A DNA stretch of 45,904 nucleotides from an uncultured Acholeplasmatales bacterium (lineage in GTDB: Bacteria; Bacillota_I; Bacilli_A; Acholeplasmatales; Anaeroplasmataceae), in the NCBI GenBank assembly GCA_905236965.1, contig CAJOQR010000066.1, positions 1-45,904 on the forward strand. Direction: 5' to 3'. The notes under the pieces are model-generated. The model did not search any database. It saw nothing but the letters and a program-made list of their open reading frames with translations, and had not been told where the DNA came from. Each line of letters opens with the position of its first letter. Position 1 is the first letter of the stretch. The position numbers were made by a program, and so were the translations under genes. Shown piece by piece: positions 28,461 to 38,644 of the stretch.

Positions 28461-30155
28461 TTATTTTATCATATTTACAATTGATAATACTTCTTTTGAT
28501 AAATTCTCAAGCTTAGCATCAGCATCTTTTTGAGAATCACCTTTAACGCCATAATATACTTTAAGTTTAGGTTCAGTACCACTTGGACGTAATACAAACC
28601 ACATATTATCATTCAAATAATATTTAATAACATTACTCTTAGGTAAATTTATTTTCTCAACCTTATCGTTAATTAAATCATATTTATTTCCAATTAATAC
28701 ATCATCTTTTGCTAAAATATTAAATCCTTTTAAAGCAATATCTGTTGTTCTAAAGAAATTCATAACTCTTTGTATTTTTTCAGCTCCATCTAAGCCTTGC
28801 ATAACAAAATTAGTAATTCCTTCTTTATAATAACCATATTCTTTATATATTGAATCTAAAGCATCTACTAAATCCATGCCTTTTTCTCTATAATAAGCTG
28901 CAGTTTCACAAAGCATTAAAATCGCTTGAATTGAATCTTTATCTCTTACACAATCAGATACTAAGCATCCATAAGATTCTTCAAATCCAAACACATATGT
29001 ACCACGATGAGTCTCTTCCATTTCTCTTGCTTTTTCACCTATAAATTTAAATCCTGTTAATGTGATTTCAGTTTTTAATCCATAATGATCTGCAATTGCA
29101 ATAGGAAGTGTTGATGATACATTAGTTGTGAACATATATCCATCTTTAGGTAAAGTATTTAATTCTTTTTTAGTTTTACAAATATAATCAAAAACTAATG
29201 ATGCAGTTTGATTTCCTGTGAATAATACAAATTCACCATTATGTTCAACAGCTATACCCAATCTATCAGCATCAGGGTCTGTAGCAAGAACAATTTTAGC
29301 ACCAATTTGCTTTGCTAATTCTATTGCTTCATCATATGCTTCTTTATTTTCTGGATTAGATGTTTTAACACCTTTAAAATCAGGATCACATGTCATTTGA
29401 CATGAAAGTGGTGTTACATCATATCCTACAGATTGTAATACCTGTGGAGCAAAAACCTGTCCTGTACCATGAAGAGGAGTATATACTAATTTGAAATCTT
29501 TTTTCAAATTAGGTCTTAAAATTATTTTTTTAACCTCATTAATATAAATATCATCTACATCTTTTCCAATATAATGAATTAAATTATGATTTAAAGAATG
29601 CTCAATATTGAAATAATCATCAATTTTATTTATTTCAGCTATTACCTTATCAGCATCAGCAGGAACTAATTGACAACCAGTTTCATCATATATTTTATAA
29701 CCATTATATTCCTTTGGATTATGACTTGCAGTAATCATTATACCACCAATACATTTAAAATGTCTTACTGCAAATGAAAGCTCAGGAGTAGGTCTTAATG
29801 CTTCAAATAAAAATACTCTAAATCCTAAAGATGATAATACCTCTGCTGACATTCTTGCAAATTCAACAGATTGATGTCTATTATCATGAGAAATAGCAAC
29901 TCCCATTTGCTTAGCAACATCTGATTTAGTTAATAAATATCTACCAAAACCTAATGTTGCTTTAGCAACAATATAAATATTCATTCTATTAGTTCCAACA
30001 CCTAAGATACCTCTCATTCCACCAGTACCAAATGCCAAATCTAAAGAGAATGCTTCTTTTAATCCTTTATCATCTAATGAATCTAATTCTTCTTTTAAAG
30101 AAGGTTCTAAATCTTTATAAGATTTCCATATATTAGCTTTTTCTAAATAATTCAT
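28461..30155 (-). CDS. pgcA: phosphoglucomutase/phosphomannomutase (PgcA-like)
   Basis: GIMITASHNPKEYNGYKIYD, DPDADRLGIAV, GFEESYGCL, RPSGTEPKLKVY. Confidence 0.95.
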   Translation of the reverse strand: MNYLEKANIWKSYKDLEPSLKEELDSLDDKGLKEAFSLDLAFGTGGMRGILGVGTNRMNIYIVAKATLGFGRYLLTKSDVAKQMGVAISHDNRHQSVEFARMSAEVLSSLGFRVFLFEALRPTPELSFAVRHFKCIGGIMITASHNPKEYNGYKIYDETGCQLVPADADKVIAEINKIDDYFNIEHSLNHNLIHYIGKDVDDIYINEVKKIILRPNLKKDFKLVYTPLHGTGQVFAPQVLQSVGYDVTPLSCQMTCDPDFKGVKTSNPENKEAYDEAIELAKQIGAKIVLATDPDADRLGIAVEHNGEFVLFTGNQTASLVFDYICKTKKELNTLPKDGYMFTTNVSSTLPIAIADHYGLKTEITLTGFKFIGEKAREMEETHRGTYVFGFEESYGCLVSDCVRDKDSIQAILMLCETAAYYREKGMDLVDALDSIYKEYGYYKEGITNFVMQGLDGAEKIQRVMNFFRTTDIALKGFNILAKDDVLIGNKYDLINDKVEKINLPKSNVIKYYLNDNMWFVLRPSGTEPKLKVYYGVKGDSQKDADAKLENLSKEVLSIVNMIK

Positions 30156-30273
30156 TAATAAATCGCCTCTTTTCTTTTTTTATTATACTAAATTTTTAAA
30201 TAATTTTCTATATTTTAATTTTTTTATTAATAATTGCATCATATTATATTAAATTAATAAATATAAACCAAAA

Positions 30274-30304
30274 AAAGAATGAATATCATCTTTATTCATT
30301 CTTT
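30274..30304 (-). terminator. terminator of the DUF711/ACT operon
   Basis: AAAGAATGAATaaagatgatATTCATTCTTT. Confidence 0.75.
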
Positions 30305-30323
30305 ATAATAAAATTATTTAAAA

Positions 30324-31682
30324 TTAATTTTTTAAACTATTTAAAGGAGCAGGTATTTGTCCGCCACGATTAATAAAAACATCAGGCTTAACCTTTGATA
30401 CACTCATAATAGGAGCATATCCTAAAAGTCCTCCAAAATTTAATTGTTCTCCTTCTTTTCTTCCTATTGCAGGAATAACTCTTACAGCTGTTGTTTTTGA
30501 ATTAATCATTCCAATTGCTGCCTCATCTGCAATAATAGCTGAAATAACTTCTGCTGTTGTATCTCCAGGTATAACAATCATATCTAAACCAACTGAGCAC
30601 ACAGCTGTCATAGCCTCAAGCTTTTCTATTTTTAAAACACCAGATTGAGCAGCATCAATCATACCAGCATCTTCTGATACAGGTATAAATGCACCAGATA
30701 ATCCACCAACTCTTGATGATGCCATTACACCACCTTTTTTAACTGCATCATTTAGCATTGCAAGACAAGCTGTTGTTCCAGCACAGCCACATTGCTCTAA
30801 TCCAATTTCTTCTAATATATGGGCAACAGAATCACCAACTGCAGGAGTTGGAGCTAGTGATAAATCAACTATACCAAAAGGACGTCCTAGCATCTTAGAT
30901 GCCTCAACACCAACAAGCTGACCCATACGAGTAACCTTAAATGCTGTTTTCTTTATTATTTCAGCAATTTCGGCAATAGATGCATCTTTTGGTGCTTTCG
31001 CAACAGCTGCCCTAACAACACCAGGTCCAGAAACACCAACATTTATAACGCAATCTGCCTCACCAACACCATGAAAAGCACCTGCCATAAAAGGATTATC
31101 TTCTACAGCATTACAAAAAACTACCAATTTAGATGCTCCAATACAATTATTATCTTTTGTTAATTCTGCTGCTTTTTTTATTTTTTCACCCATTAATTTT
31201 ACTGCATCTAAATTAATGCCAGCTCTTGTTGATGCAACATTTACAGAAGAACATAATTTAGTCGTAATAGCTAAAGCTTCTGGAATAGATTCAATTAATT
31301 CTTTATCTCCTGGAGCAAAGCCTTTTTGAACTAATGCAGAATAGCCTCCTATAAAATCAATTCCAATATCATTTGCGACTTTATCTAAAGTTTTAGCATA
31401 TTCTATAGGATTTCCACCAGATGCACCAACAAGAATTGAAATAGGAGTTACTGCAACTCTTTTATTTATAATAGGAATTCCATATTTTTTAGAAATTGCA
31501 TTACCAACATTAACTAAATCTTTAGCATAATTATAAATCTTGTTATAAACCTTTTCACAAGATTTTTTTATATCTGTATCCATACAATCAATCAAAGAAA
31601 TTCCCATAGTAATTGTTCTTACATCCAAGTTTTGTTCTTGAATCATTTTTATGGTTTCAATAATTTCACTTTCGTTATACAT
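30324..31682 (-). CDS. PFL (DUF711/UPF0210) family protein
   Basis: [37 protein letters not shown], paired with ACT protein. Confidence 0.92.
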   Translation of the reverse strand: MYNESEIIETIKMIQEQNLDVRTITMGISLIDCMDTDIKKSCEKVYNKIYNYAKDLVNVGNAISKKYGIPIINKRVAVTPISILVGASGGNPIEYAKTLDKVANDIGIDFIGGYSALVQKGFAPGDKELIESIPEALAITTKLCSSVNVASTRAGINLDAVKLMGEKIKKAAELTKDNNCIGASKLVVFCNAVEDNPFMAGAFHGVGEADCVINVGVSGPGVVRAAVAKAPKDASIAEIAEIIKKTAFKVTRMGQLVGVEASKMLGRPFGIVDLSLAPTPAVGDSVAHILEEIGLEQCGCAGTTACLAMLNDAVKKGGVMASSRVGGLSGAFIPVSEDAGMIDAAQSGVLKIEKLEAMTAVCSVGLDMIVIPGDTTAEVISAIIADEAAIGMINSKTTAVRVIPAIGRKEGEQLNFGGLLGYAPIMSVSKVKPDVFINRGGQIPAPLNSLKN

Positions 31683-31692
31683 AAAAAACTCC

Positions 31693-31962
31693 TTAGATCT
31701 TATGCATTAAATTAAAAATATCTTCATGCATAACATGAATTTCTAATGCTTTTTGTTTACCTAATGATGTACAGCTATCTACAAAATGATTAAAATCACA
31801 AGATAATGAATCAATGTTAATAACCATAAACATTGCAAAATAGTCTTTAATAACTGTTTGAGTTACCTCTACAATATTAGCTTTATATTCTGCACATTCT
31901 GCAGAAACCATAGCTAAAATACCAACTGTGTCTTTCCCAAAAACTGATAATACTGCATTCAT
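31693..31962 (-). CDS. ACT domain-containing protein (UPF0237)
   Basis: [48 protein letters not shown]. Confidence 0.93.
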   Translation of the reverse strand: MNAVLSVFGKDTVGILAMVSAECAEYKANIVEVTQTVIKDYFAMFMVINIDSLSCDFNHFVDSCTSLGKQKALEIHVMHEDIFNLMHKI

Positions 31963-32047
31963 TTTTAAATACCTTCCTCAAATAAAATATAAAATAATTT
32001 TACTATAATTATTATTTATAATAAAGTTTTTGATAACGTTTACATGA

Positions 32048-32491
32048 TTAGCTTAATAATAAAACAAAATAATGTGCTGAGAAAAAATAAACTCCAAAAG
32101 CACCAACTATTAATAACATTGTTAAAGTTGGTAATAAGAATCTAAAAAAATTATAAGCTTTATATTCACTTTTAATAATTTTTTTTCTTATAATAAAATC
32201 TTCTATTTCAACTATTAATAATAAAGGTAATGCAAAATATAATATAATTGAATAATCTATTTTTAAAGCAAAGATAATATCATAACCTTGATTCATTAAA
32301 ACTAAGCTCCAAGATTCGACCATTATTGTAAAAAATGAATGTAAAAAGATTAATAATATTAAATTATTAGCTTTAGTAATATGCCTTCTAAAACTGAAAT
32401 ATAAATAAAGTAATAACATTAATATTACACTTAAAAAGAAAACACTACTTAAGATAAATCCTAAATATACCACTTTATGCACTTCCTTCAT
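32048..32491 (-). CDS. membrane protein, unknown function
   Basis: 147 aa, about 4 TM segments. Confidence 0.65.
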   Translation of the reverse strand: MKEVHKVVYLGFILSSVFFLSVILMLLLYLYFSFRRHITKANNLILLIFLHSFFTIMVESWSLVLMNQGYDIIFALKIDYSIILYFALPLLLIVEIEDFIIRKKIIKSEYKAYNFFRFLLPTLTMLLIVGAFGVYFFSAHYFVLLLS

Positions 32492-32525
32492 TTATTTATA
32501 ATACCATAAAGAATAAAATAAAAAA

Positions 32526-32545
32526 AGACTAGCCAAAGCTAGTCT
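32526..32545 (-). terminator. terminator of the uronate/KDG operon
   Basis: AGACTAGCtttgGCTAGTCT followed by TTTTTT. Confidence 0.88.
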
Positions 32546-32552
32546 AATAAAT

Positions 32553-33353
32553 TTATTTAGGTTGCTTACCAAGATAAGCTAAAATACCACCATCAACATA
32601 TAAAATATGTCCATTTACAGCATTTGAAGCATCTGATGCTAAGAATACTGCAGGTCCAGCTAATTCATCAGCTTCTAACCAACGACCAGCTGGTGTTTTA
32701 GCACAAATAAATGAATCGAAAGGATGACGAGAACCATCTGCTTGTCTTTCTCTTAATGGTGCAGTTTGTGGTGTTGCAATATAACCAGGTCCAATACCAT
32801 TACATTGGATATTATATTCACCATATTCTGAGCAAATATTTCTAGTTAACATTTTTAATCCACCTTTTGCTGCAGCATAAGCAGATACAGTTTCTCTACC
32901 TAATTCAGACATCATAGAACAAATGTTAATAATTTTACCATGACCTTTTTTAATCATTGAAGGAATAACTGCCTTTGAAACAATAAAAGGAGCATTTAAA
33001 TCAACATCAATTACTTGACGGAATTGAGCAGCAGTCATTTCAATCATAGGAATTCTTTTAATAATACCAGCATTATTTACTAAAATATCAATAATTCCTA
33101 CTTCTTTTTCAATTTTAGCAACCATTTCATTAACTGCATCTTCATCTGTAACATCACATACATATCCATATGCTTTAATGCCAACTTCTTTATATGCAGC
33201 TAAACCTTTATCTACTAATTCTTGTTTAATATCGTTAAATACGATTGTTGCACCAGCTTTTGCCATACCTGTTGCAATAGCAAAACCAATACCATAAGAT
33301 GCACCAGTTACAAGTGCAACTTTACCATCTAATCTAAAATCAGACATTTCCAT
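32553..33353 (-). CDS. kduD: 2-dehydro-3-deoxy-D-gluconate 5-dehydrogenase (SDR)
   Basis: FRLDGKVALVTGASYGIGFAIA, NNAGII, SAYAAAKGG; linked to kduI. Confidence 0.9.
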   Translation of the reverse strand: MEMSDFRLDGKVALVTGASYGIGFAIATGMAKAGATIVFNDIKQELVDKGLAAYKEVGIKAYGYVCDVTDEDAVNEMVAKIEKEVGIIDILVNNAGIIKRIPMIEMTAAQFRQVIDVDLNAPFIVSKAVIPSMIKKGHGKIINICSMMSELGRETVSAYAAAKGGLKMLTRNICSEYGEYNIQCNGIGPGYIATPQTAPLRERQADGSRHPFDSFICAKTPAGRWLEADELAGPAVFLASDASNAVNGHILYVDGGILAYLGKQPK

Positions 33354-33403
33354 TTTTAATTTCCTCCTATAATTTTTTTATTTTTATTATAATAATATAA
33401 TTA

Positions 33404-34240
33404 TTACTTTAAATCAGCTGTTTTAAAGAAATCTTGATCATCATAATCTTGATTTTCACCACACATACCCCAAATGAATGTATAATTCATTGTTGCTGCA
33501 GCACAGTGAATTGACCATGAAGGTGAAATAACAGCTTGTTCAGGTGCCATAATAATATGTCTTGTTTCATCAGGTCTACCCATAATATGGAATACTCTTT
33601 CTGTTTCTGGGAAATTGAAATAAAAATATACTTCCATTCTACGTTCATGAGTATGACATGGCATTGTATTCCATGAAGATCCAACTGCAAGCTCAGTCAT
33701 ACCCATAGCCAATTGACATGATTCGCAAACATCTTTATGAATATATTGATTAATTATACGTTTATTCATATGAGCTTCATCACCCATTGGTTTATGATTA
33801 GCTTTTTCATAATTAATATAAACAGTTGGATAAGTTTTATGAGCAGGAGATGAATTTATATAAAATTTAGCAGGATTATTTTTATCTAAAGATTCAAAAA
33901 TAATTTCTTTAGTACCCATACCAATATACATACCATCTTTAGGTAAAATTTCATATACTTTTCCATCTAATGAAACTTTTCCTTTTCCACCTACATTAAT
34001 AAATCCCATTTCACGACGTTCTAAGAAATATTCAGCTCTTAATTCATCAGCTGAATCTAAAACAACTTTTTTATTTACTGGCATTATACCACCAGCAATC
34101 ATTCTATCTTGATGAGAATATGTAAATACAATTTCATCAGCTTCAAAAACAGTTTCAATTAAATAATGCTTTCTTAATTCTTCTGTATCATATTTTTTAG
34201 AATCATCTGGATGATTCGCATATCTTACATCTAATTTCAT
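33404..34240 (-). CDS. kduI: 5-dehydro-4-deoxy-D-glucuronate isomerase
   Basis: YANHPDDSKKYDTEELRKHYLIE, PCHTHERRMEVYFYFN, WSIHCAAATMNYTFIWGMCGEN. Confidence 0.95.
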   Translation of the reverse strand: MKLDVRYANHPDDSKKYDTEELRKHYLIETVFEADEIVFTYSHQDRMIAGGIMPVNKKVVLDSADELRAEYFLERREMGFINVGGKGKVSLDGKVYEILPKDGMYIGMGTKEIIFESLDKNNPAKFYINSSPAHKTYPTVYINYEKANHKPMGDEAHMNKRIINQYIHKDVCESCQLAMGMTELAVGSSWNTMPCHTHERRMEVYFYFNFPETERVFHIMGRPDETRHIIMAPEQAVISPSWSIHCAAATMNYTFIWGMCGENQDYDDQDFFKTADLK

Positions 34241-34242
34241 TA

Positions 34243-35082
34243 TTAAATCTCCTCTAATTTTCCTTTTATAAATTTATATGAAAACTCCATATCAGAAGGC
34301 TTAGACCCTTCAAATATTAAATATGCATTTGGTGTTAATTTTTTAATTTTTGGAATCATATAATCAAAATCCATTAGCCCTTTACCAATAGCACATTGCT
34401 TTAATGAATTATCTTCAACAATAAAATCTTTTATATGGTATATAACTATTTTATCTTTGAAAAGTTCTAAACATTCATCAAATATTATTTTTTGATTTTC
34501 ATAATTAGAAATTGATAAATAATTATAAATATCAACTATATAATAAACATTATTACTATTGATTTCATTTACTAAACGATATAAGGCTTTAGGTTCATAC
34601 ATACAATGCCCAAAAGCACCTTCTATTGCCATATTAGCATTAACTTCTTCTGAATATCTTGCTAAATCTGAAAAAATTCTTTTTACCTCTTGAAAAGCTT
34701 CTTCTGTTCTATTTAATGGATTATATGTCCACTTATCATCATTAAATGAACCAGTTTCACTTCCTACAAAAGATGCATGAAAATCTTTTTCATATTTTAA
34801 ATGCTCTTTAAATTTTAAAATTAAAGAATTTACTTTTTCTTTATCAGAATGAACAGGATTAAAATAAGCACCAAGCATTGCAATTTCTATACCTTCATCA
34901 TTAAAAGCATTATAAATATCTAAAGCTTTTTCTTTGGATAAAGAACCAGCAAGGCCAGTTTCACCATCAATTGCTTTATTTAAGACTAATTGAACAGCAT
35001 CAAAGCCTATTTTTTTTGCTTGTTGAGCTAATGTTTTAGCATCTGATTTTCCAAAATCATGAACTCTAACGCCAATTTTCAT
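34243..35082 (-). CDS. sugar phosphate isomerase/epimerase (TIM barrel)
   Basis: GFDAVQLVLNK, MLGAYFNP, HIKDF, GKGLMDFDYM. Confidence 0.85.
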   Translation of the reverse strand: MKIGVRVHDFGKSDAKTLAQQAKKIGFDAVQLVLNKAIDGETGLAGSLSKEKALDIYNAFNDEGIEIAMLGAYFNPVHSDKEKVNSLILKFKEHLKYEKDFHASFVGSETGSFNDDKWTYNPLNRTEEAFQEVKRIFSDLARYSEEVNANMAIEGAFGHCMYEPKALYRLVNEINSNNVYYIVDIYNYLSISNYENQKIIFDECLELFKDKIVIYHIKDFIVEDNSLKQCAIGKGLMDFDYMIPKIKKLTPNAYLIFEGSKPSDMEFSYKFIKGKLEEI

Positions 35083-35104
35083 ATTATTCCTCCAAAGGTA
35101 TAAT

Positions 35105-35137
35105 TATAAGCACAATCTTTTTAAAATTGTGCTTATA
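35105..35137 (-). terminator. intra-operon hairpin (processing/attenuation or weak terminator)
   Basis: ATAAGCACAATtttaaaaagATTGTGCTTAT without a clean U tract. Confidence 0.55.
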
Positions 35138-35151
35138 AATTTAAAATCTAA

Positions 35152-36195
35152 TTAACGTTGAACACGTCCATTAGCATTACCACCAGCTAATGATTCAACT
35201 TCTTTTACTGTTACTAAGTTATAATCACCATTAATAGTATGCTTTAATGCTGATGCAGCAACAGCAAATTCTAATGCTTCACCTTGAGTTTCTTTTGTCA
35301 TTAAACCATATACTAAACCACCAGAGAATGAATCTCCACCACCAACACGGTCAATAATAGGATTGATTTCATATCTCTTTGATTCATAGAATTCTTTTCC
35401 ATCATAAATTAATGCTTTCCAACCATTATGTGTTGCAGAGAAAGATTCTCTTAATGTTGAAACAACATATTTAAAGCCAAATTCTTTTGCCATTTGTTCA
35501 AAAATCTTATGGTATCCTTCAGCACCAGTTTCACCAGCTTCAACATTTGCATCTGGTTTAAATCCTAAGCATAATTCAGCATCTTCTTCATTACCAATAC
35601 AAATATCAACATATTTCATTAAAGGTCTCATAACAGAAATAGCTTTTTCTGATGTCCATAATTTCTTTCTGAAATTTAAATCACAAGATACAACTACACC
35701 ATATTTTTTTGCTGCAATTAAAGCTTGTTCTAAGCATTTAGCTGATTCATCAGAAATAGCTGGTGTAATACCAGACCAATGGAACCAACCTGCATCTTTC
35801 ATAATAGCATCAAAATCAAAATCTTCAGGTTTAGCTTCAGCAATAGCAGAATGAGCACGGTCATAAACAACAACAGATGGTCTCATTGAAGCACCAGTTT
35901 CTGAATAATAAATACCAATTCTATCTCCACCACGAGCAACATAATCAGTATTAACGCCATATCTTCTTAATGAATTAATTGCTGCTTGACCAATTTGATT
36001 ATCTGGTAATTTAGATACAAAATAAGCATCTAAACCATAATTGGCACAAGATACAGCAACATTAGCTTCACCACCACCAAAAATAATATCGAATTGATTT
36101 GCTTGAACAAAACGAGTATTAGCAGGTGTTGATAAACGAAGCATTATTTCGCCCATAGTTACAACTTTTTTAGAATTAAATTTTAAATTTTTCAT
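35152..36195 (-). CDS. PfkB-family sugar kinase (2-keto-3-deoxygluconate kinase-like), copy 1
   Basis: VTMGEIMLRLSTP, GGGEANVAVSCANYG, DRVGGGDSFSGGLVYGL. Confidence 0.92.
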   Translation of the reverse strand: MKNLKFNSKKVVTMGEIMLRLSTPANTRFVQANQFDIIFGGGEANVAVSCANYGLDAYFVSKLPDNQIGQAAINSLRRYGVNTDYVARGGDRIGIYYSETGASMRPSVVVYDRAHSAIAEAKPEDFDFDAIMKDAGWFHWSGITPAISDESAKCLEQALIAAKKYGVVVSCDLNFRKKLWTSEKAISVMRPLMKYVDICIGNEEDAELCLGFKPDANVEAGETGAEGYHKIFEQMAKEFGFKYVVSTLRESFSATHNGWKALIYDGKEFYESKRYEINPIIDRVGGGDSFSGGLVYGLMTKETQGEALEFAVAASALKHTINGDYNLVTVKEVESLAGGNANGRVQR

Positions 36196-36209
36196 TATTT
36201 TTTCTCCTC

Positions 36210-36674
36210 TTATTTTTCAATCTTTACTTTTACTACTACTTTTTCCACAGTACTACCATCAACATCACATTTAGCTAAATGAGCATCTTCAGTATATACT
36301 AAAGCAAACCCTTCTTCTAAATCAAAATAGACAGCTCCCTCTGGGTTATTATTATACTTAGTTACATCTTTAACATCATTATAAGGTGTAGTAACCTTTA
36401 ATGTTGGATTAGAAATGTGAGTATAACCAATTCTTTCTTTACCTTTTAAAACAATTTGAATATCAATGTAATTTTCATGATTTTCAAAAAAACAATCCTC
36501 ATAAGGCTTAGCAATATATGTATCTCTATTTAAATATACATTATCACCATCAATTATAGTTTTGCCTTTAGGTAAAGCCAATAAATCATTATTTAAGATA
36601 TAATCAATTGCAGTATCAATATTTTTTGCAATTCCTTTATATCTATATAAATCAACCAATTTTCCTACTATCAT
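36210..36674 (-). CDS. YhcH/YjgK/YiaL family protein
   Basis: ENHENYIDIQIVLKGKERIGYTHI, FALVYTEDAHLAKCDV. Confidence 0.88.
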   Translation of the reverse strand: MIVGKLVDLYRYKGIAKNIDTAIDYILNNDLLALPKGKTIIDGDNVYLNRDTYIAKPYEDCFFENHENYIDIQIVLKGKERIGYTHISNPTLKVTTPYNDVKDVTKYNNNPEGAVYFDLEEGFALVYTEDAHLAKCDVDGSTVEKVVVKVKIEK

Positions 36675-36686
36675 AATTTCTCCTTC

Positions 36687-37721
36687 TTATCTTACAACTT
36701 CTGCAGAACCATTAGCTTCCATAAAAGTTTCAATATCTTCACATGAAAAAGTTGAAGCATCGCCATAAATTGTATGTTTTAAAACAGAAGTATTAAGTCC
36801 ATACCTTACAGCATATTGTGGGTTATCAAAATCTTTTAATAATCCATGTATTACACCAGATGCAAACGCATCACCGCCGCCTATTCTATCATAAATATTA
36901 AAACGAATAGGCTCTGTTAATTCGCAACTCAATCCTTTATCATCTAATTTAAAATAATATCCTGCTAAAGAATTTTCTGTTGCTGAATAAACAACTCTAT
37001 CTGTACCAAATATATATTTTAAATTATATTTTTCAATCATTTTAGGGAAAACATTTCTTCTTTTGTCAGATAATGTTGTTCCTTTAAAATCATCATCTAA
37101 AGGTATTTCTAATATTGTATTAGCATCATAAAAGCTAGCAAATACAACATCTGTATATTTTATAAATTCTTTATAAACTGGTTTAGCTTCATCAACAGTC
37201 CACAATTTTGAACGATAATTAAAATCAAAAGAAACCATTGTATTATGCTTTTTTGCTTCTTTTACAGCTCTTAAAGCAACTTTTCTTACTCTTTCACCTA
37301 AAGCTAATGTTATACCTGAAATGTGAAACCAAGTGGCATCTTTAAATATTTCATCCCAATCAAATTCATCTTCTTGAATACGAGTTATAGCAGAATGCTT
37401 ACGGTTATAAATAACCTTTGAAGGTCTTCCACCAAAGCCTGTTTCTAAAAAATAAATACCAATCGTTGATGAGCCTCTAACAACATAATTTGTATCAACA
37501 CCATTTGCTTTTAAATGAGTAACCGCTCCGTCACCTAACTGATTTGGAGGAAGTTTTGACATAAAATATGTCTTATGCCCCATATGAGCCAAAGCAACTG
37601 CAACGTTGGCTTCTCCTCCACCATAGTTAACAACAAAAGAATGTGTTTGATCAATTGTTGAATAATCAGGTGTTGAAAGTCTTAACATAATTTCGCCAAA
37701 TGCTACAATTTTTTCTTTCAT
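36687..37721 (-). CDS. PfkB-family sugar kinase (2-keto-3-deoxygluconate kinase-like), copy 2
   Basis: VAFGEIMLRLSTP, GGGEANVAVALAHMG, DRIGGGDAFASGVIHGL. Confidence 0.92.
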   Translation of the reverse strand: MKEKIVAFGEIMLRLSTPDYSTIDQTHSFVVNYGGGEANVAVALAHMGHKTYFMSKLPPNQLGDGAVTHLKANGVDTNYVVRGSSTIGIYFLETGFGGRPSKVIYNRKHSAITRIQEDEFDWDEIFKDATWFHISGITLALGERVRKVALRAVKEAKKHNTMVSFDFNYRSKLWTVDEAKPVYKEFIKYTDVVFASFYDANTILEIPLDDDFKGTTLSDKRRNVFPKMIEKYNLKYIFGTDRVVYSATENSLAGYYFKLDDKGLSCELTEPIRFNIYDRIGGGDAFASGVIHGLLKDFDNPQYAVRYGLNTSVLKHTIYGDASTFSCEDIETFMEANGSAEVVR

Positions 37722-37759
37722 AAATTATCGCTCCTATATTTTTAAAAAAACTTATTGTA

Positions 37760-38416
37760 TTACTTCTTTGCCATTTCAGCTCTAGCTAAAGCAACTGCAT
37801 CAACATATTGTTTAGCACGTTTTGCAGTTTCAGCTAAATCGCCTTTCTTTGCAGGTGCAGTTAAATGTGATCCAGATGAAATACAAACAGCACCAGCTTT
37901 AATCCATTCTCCTGCATTTTCTAAATTAACACCACCAGATGGCATTAAATTTGCATAAGGAAGTGGTCCTTTTACATCTTTAATAAATACAGGTCCTAAC
38001 ATATCACCAGGGAATACTTTAATAACATCGCATCCAGCTTCCATAGCTGTAACAATTTCTTTAACAGTTTGAGTTCCTGGCATATAAGGAACTTGGTATC
38101 TATTACATAATTTTGCAACACCTTCATTGAAAGAAGGAGCAACAATAAATTCAGCTCCTGATAAAATTGCAACTCTTGCAGTTTCAGGATCTAATACTGA
38201 ACCTGCACCAACAATTAATTTATCAGCAGGAATAGCTTTCTTTAATGCTTTAATAACATTGTCAGCACCAGGAACTGTAAAAGTAACTTCAATTGCTTTT
38301 ACTCCACCATCAGTACATGCTTTTGCAATATTAATAGCTTCTTCTTCTGTGTTTGCACGAACAACAGCAACAACACCACATTCAGCAATTCGATTTAATA
38401 CATCAAATTTTTTCAT
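37760..38416 (-). CDS. kdgA: KDPG/KHG aldolase
   Basis: GVVAVVRANTEEEAINIAKAC, GGVKAIEVTFTVPGA, GAGSVLDPETA, IKVFPGDMLGP, LMPSGGVNLEN. Confidence 0.95.
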   Translation of the reverse strand: MKKFDVLNRIAECGVVAVVRANTEEEAINIAKACTDGGVKAIEVTFTVPGADNVIKALKKAIPADKLIVGAGSVLDPETARVAILSGAEFIVAPSFNEGVAKLCNRYQVPYMPGTQTVKEIVTAMEAGCDVIKVFPGDMLGPVFIKDVKGPLPYANLMPSGGVNLENAGEWIKAGAVCISSGSHLTAPAKKGDLAETAKRAKQYVDAVALARAEMAKK

Positions 38417-38467
38417 TTTATTCTACCTCTCATTCTATTATGGGCCAAAATACCCATTTACTCTATT

Positions 38468-38513
38468 ATTATATGATTTATTCAAGTCTTTGTCAATGAA
38501 AGACAAAGTCTTT
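38468..38513 (-). promoter_or_regulatory. consensus promoter TTGACA-N17-TATAAT with overlapping inverted-repeat operator candidate
   Basis: -35 at 38491-38496, -10 at 38468-38473; half-sites GTCTTT/AAAGAC at 38486-38491, 38499-38504, 38508-38513. Confidence 0.8.
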
Positions 38514-38608
38514 AGCATTAAAATAAAGCTTTAATTTTTAAACATTTTATTCGTTTTTTTATCAAATACAATATATCTATTTTTGTTCAAATTAAATATA
38601 AAAAAAAA

Positions 38609-38630
38609 GATTTTCCTAAAACGGAAAATC
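38609..38630 (-). terminator. terminator of secA (likely bidirectional)
   Basis: GATTTTCCgttttaGGAAAATC with A/T runs on both sides. Confidence 0.85.
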
Positions 38631-38644
38631 ATTTTTTTATAATG

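Noticed and set aside
28850-29400. + strand ORFs inside the phosphoglucomutase gene
   Set aside because: Antisense to a strongly supported CDS, no RBS or homology visible.
33487-33690. - strand 67 aa ORF
   Set aside because: Alternative frame inside kduI.
37755-38534. + strand ORFs 37755..37958 and 38127..38534
   Set aside because: Antisense to kdgA; the latter also crosses the operon promoter.
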